From NCBI GenBank assembly GCA_913053665.1, contig CAJXGR010000135.1, positions 1-8,234 on the forward strand: a stretch of 8,234 bases of DNA, written 5' to 3'. Below are positions 1 to 5,548 of this stretch, one piece after another. The DNA is from an uncultured Spirochaetia bacterium. Lineage in GTDB: Bacteria; Spirochaetota; UBA6919. Position 1 is the stretch's first letter. Each line of letters begins with the position of its first letter. The position numbers and the translations under genes were made by a program. The notes beneath the pieces are model-generated. The model was given only the letters and a program-made list of their open reading frames with translations. It searched no databases and was not told where the DNA came from.

Positions 1-627
1 TTGGCAGGTAATTTCCTTGTAAAACTCAGTCAGAGGGTTGGTTTCGTCTATGACACACGAGATTTAACTTTGAATCCTCGTAATGGCTGGCAGATTAGAG
101 GCATCTTTCACTACACGGGTGGAATCTATGGAGGAGACAGTCAATGGCTCAGGCTGGAGAATAAATATGCTTTTTACATAAACCCTGTATGGAGCTTGGT
201 ATTTGCTTCTTTTGCTAACTTTATTGTTCATAGTAAACAGTTTGACGGCAGCTTTCAAATACGAGATGTGGATCGATTACGCTTTGACGGACTTAACGAA
301 TTACGCGGTTGGAGAACCTTTACACGGGATGAAATCGTTGGAAGGGGTGGAAAAATCTCTTTCATCCAGGAAATCCGCTTTCCATTGTTTGAGGAAATCT
401 TATGGGGCGTACTTTTTGCTGATGCCGGTAATGTTACAGATACTTTACTCTCTCTTCCCACCAGCATCCAGTACTATAGTTTTGGCTTTGGCTTTCGGGT
501 ACAGATCCCATTAATTCCTATCAGACTTTACTTTGCAAAACGTGCCGATTTTAATGTATCCAGTCCTAACAAGTTCGTATTTAAGAATGGAATGGACGTG
601 GTCTTCACTGTGGGAGGCTTTTTCTAA
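1..627 (+). CDS. bamA: BamA-type outer-membrane assembly barrel, C-terminal part (5' end outside window)
   Basis: This is the 3' end of an Omp85-family gene; 208 codons lie in the window and the reading frame is open at base 1. The TTG at base 1 is unlikely to be the true start, because a complete BamA also has periplasmic POTRA domains upstream. Visible barrel features are the YDTRD and NPRNGW segments (residues 17-30), LRGW at 101-104 in the place of the conserved (V/I)RG(F/Y) loop-6 motif, FADAGNV at 139-145, an alternating glycine/aromatic strand at 160-180, and a C-terminal Phe that matches the outer-membrane beta-signal. BamA is the core of the complex that folds beta-barrel proteins into the outer membrane. 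The family could also be TamA, but the following ompH-fabZ-lpxB genes are the classical bamA neighbourhood. The gene ends 43 bases before the next. Confidence 0.88.
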   Translation: MAGNFLVKLSQRVGFVYDTRDLTLNPRNGWQIRGIFHYTGGIYGGDSQWLRLENKYAFYINPVWSLVFASFANFIVHSKQFDGSFQIRDVDRLRFDGLNELRGWRTFTRDEIVGRGGKISFIQEIRFPLFEEILWGVLFADAGNVTDTLLSLPTSIQYYSFGFGFRVQIPLIPIRLYFAKRADFNVSSPNKFVFKNGMDVVFTVGGFF

Positions 628-659
628 TAATCATTGGGCCTCAATATCTAGTCATGATC

Positions 660-664
660 AGGAG
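660..664 (+). promoter_or_regulatory. Ribosome binding site of the OmpH/Skp-like gene
   Basis: An AGGAG Shine-Dalgarno sequence sits 6 bases before the ATG at 671. It decides the start: the frame is open further upstream to an ATG at 533 inside bamA, but only the 671 start has this site and is followed at once by a signal peptide. Confidence 0.8.
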
Positions 665-670
665 ATAATA

Positions 671-1216
671 ATGAATACTAAAACTGCTTTTACCGCTCTT
701 TTCATACTTATTTTTGTGTTAGTAGGTTTTAAGCCTCTGATTGGTGCAAAGAGTCCAGATAATCGACGTTTTGCTGTTGTGGATATCCACCTTGTATTCA
801 ATCATTTCTCCAAAGAACAAAAGGCTGTGATCGATCTACAAAAGAAAAGAACGGATTTAAAGAATGAAATCCTGTTACAAAGCCAAAAGATCAAGACTCT
901 GGAACGAAACTTTGAAACCCGGAAAGGTCGATTGAGTAATAAGGAATTCAGGCAAAAGCTTTCTCATATTGCCTTGGAAAAAGAAAAGCTCTATGAATAC
1001 ACGGTGAAGAAAAATAGAGAACTTAAAAGCCTGGAAGAGTCCTTAAAGGAACCTATACTTAGGAATATATTAACAACCATTGAAAATACAAGAAAGGAAA
1101 AGGGTCTCGAACTGATACTCAATAGAAACGATGTTCTAGCTTACAGTTTAAGGACTGACCTCACTCAAGTAATCCTTAAACGACTTAAAGGTAAGAAGTT
1201 GGACTTAGAGAAATAA
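671..1216 (+). CDS. OmpH/Skp-family periplasmic chaperone-like protein
   Basis: The 181-aa product begins with a clear signal peptide (MNTKTAF, then a hydrophobic run to about residue 24, with a possible cleavage after GA at 25-26), so it should be periplasmic. The mature part opens with FAVVDIHLVFNHF, which matches the conserved first strand of OmpH/Skp (VVDxxxVF). It continues as a long Lys/Glu-rich helical stretch (about residues 50-140) and ends with a short segment, DLTQVILKRL, typical of the family's C-terminal strand and helix. Skp is a trimeric jellyfish-shaped holdase that carries unfolded outer-membrane proteins to BamA; the position directly after bamA fits. Length is close to E. 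coli Skp (about 160 aa). The assignment rests on architecture and context, because sequence conservation in this family is low. Confidence 0.82.
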   Translation: MNTKTAFTALFILIFVLVGFKPLIGAKSPDNRRFAVVDIHLVFNHFSKEQKAVIDLQKKRTDLKNEILLQSQKIKTLERNFETRKGRLSNKEFRQKLSHIALEKEKLYEYTVKKNRELKSLEESLKEPILRNILTTIENTRKEKGLELILNRNDVLAYSLRTDLTQVILKRLKGKKLDLEK

Positions 1217-1227
1217 ATCATTACGTT

Positions 1228-1233
1228 GGAGAG
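1228..1233 (+). promoter_or_regulatory. Ribosome binding site of fabZ
   Basis: A GGAGAG purine block ends 5 bases before the fabZ ATG at 1239, supporting that start. It lies inside the 22-base gap after the OmpH/Skp-like gene, as expected for translation within an operon. Confidence 0.7.
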
Positions 1234-1238
1234 CAGCC

Positions 1239-1670
1239 ATGGAAGACATCCATCAAATAATGGACTTAATCCCCCACCGATACCCTTTTTTATTGGTGGA
1301 TCGTATTTTATCAATTGATGAAAATGAAATCAAGGGCCTTAAAAACGTATCCATCAATGAACCTCACTTCCAGGGACATTTTCCCGGACAACCCATCATG
1401 CCAGGTGTCCTGATCGTTGAAGGGATGGCTCAATGCGCCGGTGTCCTTATGCTAAGACGTATTGAAAGCCCGGAAAGCAAGTTGGTCTTTTTTGCCAGCA
1501 TCGATAAAGTGAAGTTTAGAAAACCTGTGGTTCCAGGGGATCAGATTCGCTATGAGATCGAAATTACCCGATTTGGCGGCAAAGTTTGCAAGTTTAAGGG
1601 TAAATCATACGTAGAAGATGACCTTGTCTGTGAGGCCGAAATGCTGGCCTCTATTATGGACAGAACTTGA
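1239..1670 (+). CDS. fabZ: 3-hydroxyacyl-[acyl-carrier-protein] dehydratase FabZ
   Basis: The 143-aa protein has the full length and layout of FabZ, a hotdog-fold enzyme that dehydrates (3R)-hydroxyacyl-ACP to trans-2-enoyl-ACP in type II fatty acid synthesis. The N-terminus shows HRYPFLLVDR (13-22). The active site follows: GHFPGQPIMPG (46-56), with the catalytic His at 47, and VEGMAQ (60-65), with the catalytic Glu at 61. The C-terminal half carries KVKFRKPVVPGDQ, also conserved. FabZ competes with LpxA and LpxD for hydroxyacyl-ACP, which explains its usual clustering with lipid A genes. Here the gene lies 22 bases after ompH/skp and 28 bases before lpxB, with neither lpxD nor lpxA beside it. 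Nothing suggests a fusion to LpxC, as found in some phyla. Confidence 0.97.
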   Translation: MEDIHQIMDLIPHRYPFLLVDRILSIDENEIKGLKNVSINEPHFQGHFPGQPIMPGVLIVEGMAQCAGVLMLRRIESPESKLVFFASIDKVKFRKPVVPGDQIRYEIEITRFGGKVCKFKGKSYVEDDLVCEAEMLASIMDRT

Positions 1671-1698
1671 TTTGCCCTCTGATCCCCAATCTACTCAG

Positions 1699-2853
1699 AT
1701 GAATCATACCCCAATAAACAGAATATTCTTTTCAGCAGGCGAAGTATCAGGAGATTTCCACGGATCCTTCCTGGCAAAAAGGATCTGCGAATCGTGTCCA
1801 TCGACAGAGGTGATTGGAATAGGTGGTGAACGAATGAAGGCGGCTGGAGTCCATATCCTGTGGGATTTTATCGGATTAAGTTCCATTGGCTTACTTGAGA
1901 GTCTTCTTCCTGGAATACGAATTGCCTTGAAATTGAGAGGCCTGAAGGTTTATTTAAGAACTCATCCTGTGAATATGGTGATTCTCATTGACAATCAGGG
2001 AATGAATATCCCCATAGCAAGGATAGCACGTAAGTTGAATATCCCAGTAGTCTACTACTTCCCACCACAAGTCTCTGTTTGGGGAAAATGGAATGCCAGA
2101 AAGCTAGCCCGAATGGTAGATTTGATTGTATGTCCCTTCGCCAAGGATGCCCAGATCTATAAGGATGCTGGTGGTCACGCTATTTATGTGGGTCACCCAA
2201 TAAAAAGCATTGTTCGAGTGGATCGTAGCAGGGAGAAGGTCACTGAATCCCTTTATATATCAACTCCTTATATTATTGGTATGTTCCCTGGCAGTAGGAG
2301 ACAAGAAATCAAGAGATTATTTCCTGTTATGCTGGAGACCGCCCAACGAATCCATGACAAGAGGCTGGTGACCTTCTTAATCCCAGTGTCATCAAATGTT
2401 TTCCTCCCTATGCTGCAGCGTATCCTTTTATCCTACAGCCGACTTAATGTGGTATTTGTTGATCAAGGGGATTACAACGCCTATCAACTCTGTGATTGTG
2501 CGATAGTCGCAAGTGGAACAGTCACTCTGGAATTAGCCCTTTTGAAGATACCTGTTCTAGTCACTTATAAGATGAATATTGTGAGTTACCTTTTGGCTAA
2601 AGCCTTTGTCAGAGGGAAATATATCGCCCTCCCCAATATCCTTTTAGAGGATGAGCTTGTCCCAGAGCTTATCCAATGGGATCTTAACCCTGATACACTT
2701 TATCACATGGTTGAAAGGATACTTGACAATCCTGACATCAGTTTAGAAAAGCAAAACCAGTTTGACCGACTGTCTTTATTACTGGGAGAAGGGGATCCTG
2801 TTGGTCAGACTGTCGATGCAATTCTATTGGTCCTTGAAAGAGACAGGGATTGA
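1699..2853 (+). CDS. lpxB: Lipid-A-disaccharide synthase LpxB
   Basis: The 384-aa product matches the usual LpxB length (382 in E. coli). LpxB joins UDP-2,3-diacylglucosamine and lipid X to form the tetraacyl disaccharide of lipid A at the inner face of the cytoplasmic membrane. Motifs in order: FSAGEVSGD (11-19), GIGGERMKAAG (40-50), IDNQGMN (97-103) where D98 matches the conserved Asp, PPQVSVWGKW (122-131), VGHP (164-167), FPGSRRQEI (196-204), ASGTVTLELAL (271-281), and ALPNILL with PELIQ (310-326). The IDNQGMN segment differs from the common IDxPDFN. The ATG at 1699 fits the family's N-terminus. The frame extends upstream only through the end of fabZ, and no strong Shine-Dalgarno is visible; a TTG at 1672 is an alternative. 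Translation is probably coupled to fabZ. Confidence 0.96.
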   Translation: MNHTPINRIFFSAGEVSGDFHGSFLAKRICESCPSTEVIGIGGERMKAAGVHILWDFIGLSSIGLLESLLPGIRIALKLRGLKVYLRTHPVNMVILIDNQGMNIPIARIARKLNIPVVYYFPPQVSVWGKWNARKLARMVDLIVCPFAKDAQIYKDAGGHAIYVGHPIKSIVRVDRSREKVTESLYISTPYIIGMFPGSRRQEIKRLFPVMLETAQRIHDKRLVTFLIPVSSNVFLPMLQRILLSYSRLNVVFVDQGDYNAYQLCDCAIVASGTVTLELALLKIPVLVTYKMNIVSYLLAKAFVRGKYIALPNILLEDELVPELIQWDLNPDTLYHMVERILDNPDISLEKQNQFDRLSLLLGEGDPVGQTVDAILLVLERDRD

Positions 2854-2880
2854 TCCGTTCACTCTAATGACTACTTCATC

Positions 2881-2921
2881 CAGGCAACTTTCTCCAATGG
2901 ATTAAAAGTTTTACTTGCCTG
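2881..2921. promoter_or_regulatory. Inverted repeat after lpxB, overlapping the next promoter
   Basis: CAGGCAA (2881-2887) and TTGCCTG (2915-2921) are perfect 7-base inverted arms. Inside them, CTTT at 2888-2891 can pair with AAAG at 2905-2908. The right arm covers the -35 box of the promoter that follows. It could be a transcript hairpin ending the envelope operon, although the T-tract after it is interrupted, or an operator for the 2983 gene. Seen directly; function is inferred. Confidence 0.35.
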
Positions 2922-2943
2922 TTTGCCCTTTCTAGATTATAAT
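2915..2943 (+). promoter_or_regulatory. Sigma70-type promoter for the YPxM-repeat gene
   Basis: A -35 box TTGCCT (2915-2920, four of six consensus bases) is followed after exactly 17 bases by a perfect TATAAT -10 box (2938-2943). The predicted transcript start is near 2950, leaving a leader of about 33 bases before the ATG at 2983. It shows that the downstream gene need not depend on the lpxB operon. Confidence 0.6.
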
Positions 2944-2982
2944 TCTCTTGAAATAAAATACAGGAAATGTTAAAAAATTATT

Positions 2983-3486
2983 ATGGCAAGAAAAAACCAG
3001 GTCAACCCATACGATGATGAACTTGCTTCTTTATTTGAAACACCATCCCGGATGATGAGCGATGAAAAGAAAGCTGAAATCGATGATCTGATGAAGAAAT
3101 ATCCTAAGATGAGCCGAAGCATTGCTGGACAGATCGCATCAAGGCAATATCCATTACATCGTTATCTATCCAGACAAAACAGTGAAGTGAAAGTCGCTAA
3201 AGAGCGTCAATTACAGGATTTATTGGACAAATATCCCGATATGGATCGCAGTACGGCAGGACAAATCCTCGCAGGCCAGGCTGATCTTGATGAGCAACTC
3301 AAGCGATTAGACATAAAAAATAAGAAAGCCCAAAAAAAACAGGCATTTAAGGATAAAATGGAGAATCTAATGGCTGAATATCCTGACATGATGGAAAGGA
3401 CAGCCCGAAGAATAATTATAGGCCGTTTCACTATAGATGATTATTTAGCCAGTCTGGAAAAGAAAAAACTGAAAGATGAAAGTTAA
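2983..3486 (+). CDS. Unrecognised charged protein with three 28-residue YPxM repeats
   Basis: I do not recognise this 167-aa protein. It has no signal peptide or membrane segment and is rich in Lys, Asp, Glu and Met, so it is likely cytoplasmic. It contains three ungapped copies of one motif, at residues 35-62, 79-106 and 128-155. The shared pattern is hydrophobic-hydrophobic, then Y-P-x-M, A at +8 from the Tyr, I at +11, G or R at +14, L/I at +18 and L at +22. Two examples are YPDMDRSTAGQI and YPDMMERTARRI. The spacing suggests small helical hairpins joined by basic linkers (Lys-rich at 111-125), which could bind nucleic acid or a protein partner; this is inference only. AGGAAA at 2962-2967 is a rather distant ribosome site. 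The gene has its own promoter and converges on the next gene with a 15-base gap. Confidence 0.82.
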   Translation: MARKNQVNPYDDELASLFETPSRMMSDEKKAEIDDLMKKYPKMSRSIAGQIASRQYPLHRYLSRQNSEVKVAKERQLQDLLDKYPDMDRSTAGQILAGQADLDEQLKRLDIKNKKAQKKQAFKDKMENLMAEYPDMMERTARRIIIGRFTIDDYLASLEKKKLKDES

Positions 3487-3501
3487 AGGGTTTTAGCCAA
3501 C

Positions 3502-4266
3502 TTACTTCTTATCCATGATTTCACCCCAAATAGTATTCCAGTCATAAAATGCAAACTCTTTGCTCCCTGGAGCCACTGAAATGATTTCTGGGTAGCGGGG
3601 ACTTGTGTAAGCCTTTTCAATCAAGAAAATATAAAGACCCTTGACACGCATCCATCCGTTGCAATACTTTACTTTATCAGGATAGAGCCTCATAAGTCTG
3701 TCATAAGCTTCTTTAGGGGTTTGAGTGGATTGAATCGCTTTGCGAACAAGGGATGGACGATAGTGCTTTTTCCATGTCCCCTTAGCAATGTTGATGAGCC
3801 AATTAGAATGACTGTAATCTTTGGTTAAGACCTGTGGAGGCCGCCAATCCTTGTAATGAATCCTGCCATTCTCGAAGTCAATGAGGATATAGTTGTTCCT
3901 GATGCCATATTTCTTTGTCCAACCCTTGTCAATGGTATATTTATGATAACTGTAGGTGTTTATTTCCATGAATATCTCAGGCTTACCGTCATCGTCATAA
4001 TCCTTGATGTTAAAATGTGTTTTACGACTCAAGTCAAGACCTTTTGGGTAGCCTCCGTCCATCTCAAAGGGAATGCTGTGGGTTTTCTTGGTAGAACTGA
4101 GTGTGACACTTATTTTATAGCAGCAATGGGCCCCACCACTGTATTCACTCTTCACTTCATCCTTAATTCCATCCCCATCAAAGTCATAGCCCAGTCTCCA
4201 ATAGACTTGACCCGATGCGACTTGGCTAATAGCGAGGATTAGACTGAGAAACAACATATTAATCAT
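3502..4266 (-). CDS. Secreted protein with two calcium-binding-like (FG-GAP/VCBS-type) loops
   Basis: The 254-aa product starts with a signal peptide (hydrophobic residues 4-17, possible cleavage after ASG at 17-19), so it is exported. Two acidic loops, DFDGDGIKDEV (28-38) and DYDDDGKPEI (89-98), match the DxDxDGxxD calcium-binding pattern of FG-GAP/VCBS and EF-hand-like repeats. Between them is SGGAHCCY (43-50), a Gly-His-Cys-Cys motif seen with such loops in some secreted proteins. The C-terminal half is Tyr/Trp-rich with no recognised domain; one more Cys lies at 202. The ATG at 4266 has an AGGA about 9-12 bases upstream; a start at residue 4 is also possible. It follows hicA on the same strand after 54 bases, but an envelope or secreted role has no evident link to toxin-antitoxin function. 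Function unknown. Confidence 0.8.
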   Translation of the reverse strand: MINMLFLSLILAISQVASGQVYWRLGYDFDGDGIKDEVKSEYSGGAHCCYKISVTLSSTKKTHSIPFEMDGGYPKGLDLSRKTHFNIKDYDDDGKPEIFMEINTYSYHKYTIDKGWTKKYGIRNNYILIDFENGRIHYKDWRPPQVLTKDYSHSNWLINIAKGTWKKHYRPSLVRKAIQSTQTPKEAYDRLMRLYPDKVKYCNGWMRVKGLYIFLIEKAYTSPRYPEIISVAPGSKEFAFYDWNTIWGEIMDKK

Positions 4267-4320
4267 CTAAAGAGTCCTATTTTCCATGATACCAATTCTT
4301 CCCAACTCCCCGTTCATTGA

Positions 4321-4530
4321 TTACAAGAGCTTTTTAAACTCTTCGTCAGTGAGACCAGAGTCTTTAATAATTGATCTTAGAGTGTAAGGATTTAATCTCT
4401 TATGCCTTGGAACCTGTATCAGACTATCTTCTTTCGATAGGCTAGTATGTTTTGATTCTCGAAGGATTATAAAACCCGCTTTCTTAAAGGCATTGATAGC
4501 TCGTTCACTTGAAACATCTGTGAACAACAC
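4321..4530 (-). CDS. hicA: HicA-family mRNA interferase toxin
   Basis: The 69-aa product fits HicA, a small double-stranded-RNA-binding-fold ribonuclease that cleaves mRNA when its antitoxin HicB is lost. The pattern is the family's: AINAFKKAGF (11-20), a His in SKHTSL (H28, the position of the catalytic His normally in a GSH motif), IQVPRHKRL, then TLRSIIKDSGLTDEEF and a terminal KKLL. The Gly-Ser before the catalytic His is replaced by Ser-Lys, a modest departure. The start is a GTG that directly abuts the TAG stop of hicB, so translation is coupled; no separate Shine-Dalgarno is needed. The order hicB-hicA is the less common but known arrangement. The protein appears intact and probably active. 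Confidence 0.88.
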   Translation of the reverse strand: MLFTDVSSERAINAFKKAGFIILRESKHTSLSKEDSLIQVPRHKRLNPYTLRSIIKDSGLTDEEFKKLL

Positions 4531-4734
4531 CTAAAGGGAAACTTCAATCTTTATCAATTTAGTGTCATGCTTATTCTCGAGTTCTTCCAGGCATTCCAGG
4601 TAATCTCTGATAGCGTCTTTAATATTATCAATGGCTTCTTCTTCTGTATCACCCTGGCTATGACAGCCCTTCAAGGTGGGACAGGCTACTGAGTAACCGT
4701 ATTCGCTATTGTGTACGGTAATGTAGAAGAGCAT
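4531..4734 (-). CDS. hicB: HicB-family antitoxin (short form)
   Basis: The 67-aa product is a HicB antitoxin: FYITVHNSEYGYSVACP, then the diagnostic LKGCHSQGDTEEEAIDNI and a helical tail. This is the partial RNase H-like fold that masks HicA. There is no C-terminal helix-turn-helix or ribbon-helix-helix domain, so this protein probably does not repress its own promoter unaided. I chose the ATG at 4734 because GGAG lies 6 bases upstream and the family's N-terminus begins about there; an in-frame ATG at 4746 would add four residues (MECS). The start region lies inside the end of the RelE-like remnant, in a different frame. The stop abuts the hicA start. Confidence 0.87.
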   Translation of the reverse strand: MLFYITVHNSEYGYSVACPTLKGCHSQGDTEEEAIDNIKDAIRDYLECLEELENKHDTKLIKIEVSL

Positions 4735-4855
4735 AGAACACTCCATCTTTTAATAAAATATCTTCATTAATAACTTTTGAGATTCTTTCACGAGATTGAA
4801 AAGGAATGCGTAAAAGATTTTTCTCAGTTTTTGGTTGAATTATTATTTTATACAT
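4706..4855 (-). pseudogene. Truncated RelE/ParE-like toxin gene
   Basis: This 49-codon frame begins with an ATG that overlaps the end of the upstream antitoxin gene by 8 bases (ATGTATAA), as in intact antitoxin-toxin pairs. Its first 32 residues (MYKIIIQPKTEKNLLRIP, then SRERISKVINED) resemble the first strand and first two helices of RelE/ParE mRNA interferases. The family normally runs to about 85-100 residues. The rest, including the strands and the conserved Arg/Tyr/His residues that cleave mRNA, is missing: after residue about 38 the frame simply reads through the start of hicB and stops. I read it as a toxin decapitated by a deletion or recombination that joined it to hicBA. It should have no RNase activity. 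The resemblance is based on pattern only. Confidence 0.65.
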
Positions 4856-5015
4856 CCAGGCCTAAATCTTTCTTTACCTCTTCCCATGGTCTACCAGGCT
4901 CATCTTTCGTCTCATAATAGATTATAATGTCCTCTAACTCTTCGATCTGATCTATGAGAGCTTCATATTCCTTACGGGAAAGGATCACTTCGTTTGTTTT
5001 TTCTAATACTTTCAT
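4848..5015 (-). CDS. Small Phd/RelB-like antitoxin
   Basis: This 55-aa protein has the shape of a type II antitoxin: a short N-terminal strand (KTNEVILSRKEYEALIDQI), a long acidic helix (EELEDIIIYYETKD), and a C-terminal tail PWEEVKKDLGLDV that resembles the toxin-binding tails of Phd/RelB proteins paired with RelE. Its partner, immediately downstream and overlapping by 8 bases, is only a truncated RelE-like toxin, so the antitoxin may be orphaned. The ATG at 5015 has no Shine-Dalgarno; the predicted transcript start coincides with it. It is the first gene of a minus-strand block continuing into hicB and hicA and could supply the DNA-binding repressor that the short HicB lacks (inference). 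Confidence 0.75.
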   Translation of the reverse strand: MKVLEKTNEVILSRKEYEALIDQIEELEDIIIYYETKDEPGRPWEEVKKDLGLDV

Positions 5016-5021
5016 AAGACT

Positions 5022-5050
5022 AAAATATCGTCATTCAGATTAAAAGTCAA
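5022..5050 (-). promoter_or_regulatory. Promoter of the toxin-antitoxin block, predicted leaderless
   Basis: On the minus strand, TTGACT (5045-5050, five of six) and TATTTT (5022-5027, four of six) are separated by exactly 17 bases. Seven bases beyond the -10 box lies position 5015, the A of the antitoxin ATG, so the transcript would start at or within a base or two of the start codon. Confidence 0.55.
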
Positions 5051-5090
5051 TGCTCCAAATGACCTTTTTTTTCCTATAAGCTTCTCCTGA

Positions 5091-5363
5091 AATGACTTAA
5101 AGTACTCTAAAGATGGCCAGGTCCACATCGTAAAGAAGAATGGCTCTCTGGAAATTATAAACGGTGGCACCCCTCTGGAACATCCCTTTGAAGACTATTT
5201 AAGGCCTTTTTTTAAAGGTCATGATCAAAGAATGAGTAAAAAAAGCTTTGGGCGGGGACTTCATATCGTGGATCATATCGTAAAAATCCATCATTTTAGA
5301 TTTTATTATACCTTTCATGGTGGGAAAAATATATTTGGAATAACCCTGTCTCCAAAGACTTAG
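5091..5363 (+). pseudogene. Remnant of a histidine-kinase ATPase domain
   Basis: After an in-frame TGA at 5088, this 90-codon frame reads through the C-terminal part of a HATPase_c domain with no plausible start codon. Recognisable pieces in order are NDLKYSKDG (N-box-like), INGGTPL in the G1 position, PFFKG (F-box), SFGRGLHIVDHI (G2 box) and GGKNIFGITL, the usual final strand, followed by a TAG. Histidine kinases bind ATP here and phosphorylate a conserved His in the dimerisation domain, which is missing. The 5' break lies between the toxin-antitoxin promoter (5050) and about 5091, so the kinase was probably cut by arrival of that block. The TGA falls within what should be the N-box helix. 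It is not functional alone. Confidence 0.72.
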
Positions 5364-5548
5364 CACTTTCTTGTTAGAACTTTGTATCTCTCAAACCTAT
5401 TTTAGAACCCTGTATTCATTAAAATTAAGAACGAAAGCACTTGAGTCCGACAATATAAGAACTAAATCACAATTTATATAGAAATCCAGGAATCATGAGT
5501 TAAACTTATGAATAGTTTTATTGATGGATCCATAATTTAGAGGTCACC
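5364..5548. other. Intergenic region before the SDDDDS-repeat gene
   Basis: This AT-rich stretch of 185 bases follows the kinase remnant. I see no coding remnant, RNA gene or strong terminator. Several weak -10-like AT blocks occur (for example around 5454 and 5484), but none pairs with a good -35 box at 16-18 bases. AGAGG at 5539-5543, 5 bases before the ATG at 5549, is the ribosome site of the next gene. Confidence 0.5.

Noticed and set aside
533..670. Upstream extension of the OmpH/Skp-like frame to an ATG inside bamA
   Set aside because: The extra 46 residues overlap the bamA coding end, and the 671 ATG has both a strong ribosome site and a signal peptide directly after it.
1618..1698. 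Upstream extension of lpxB into fabZ
   Set aside because: The extra 27 residues are fabZ sequence in another frame and have no counterpart in LpxB; the ATG at 1699 gives the usual length.
3856..4242. 128-codon plus-strand frame opposite the secreted calcium-loop gene
   Set aside because: It lies wholly within a minus-strand gene with a signal peptide and calcium loops; its own product has no recognisable features.
5211..5220. Palindrome-like AGGCC/T-run/AAAGG in the kinase remnant as a terminator
   Set aside because: It codes for the F-box PFFKG of the remnant, and the T-run lies in the loop rather than after the stem.
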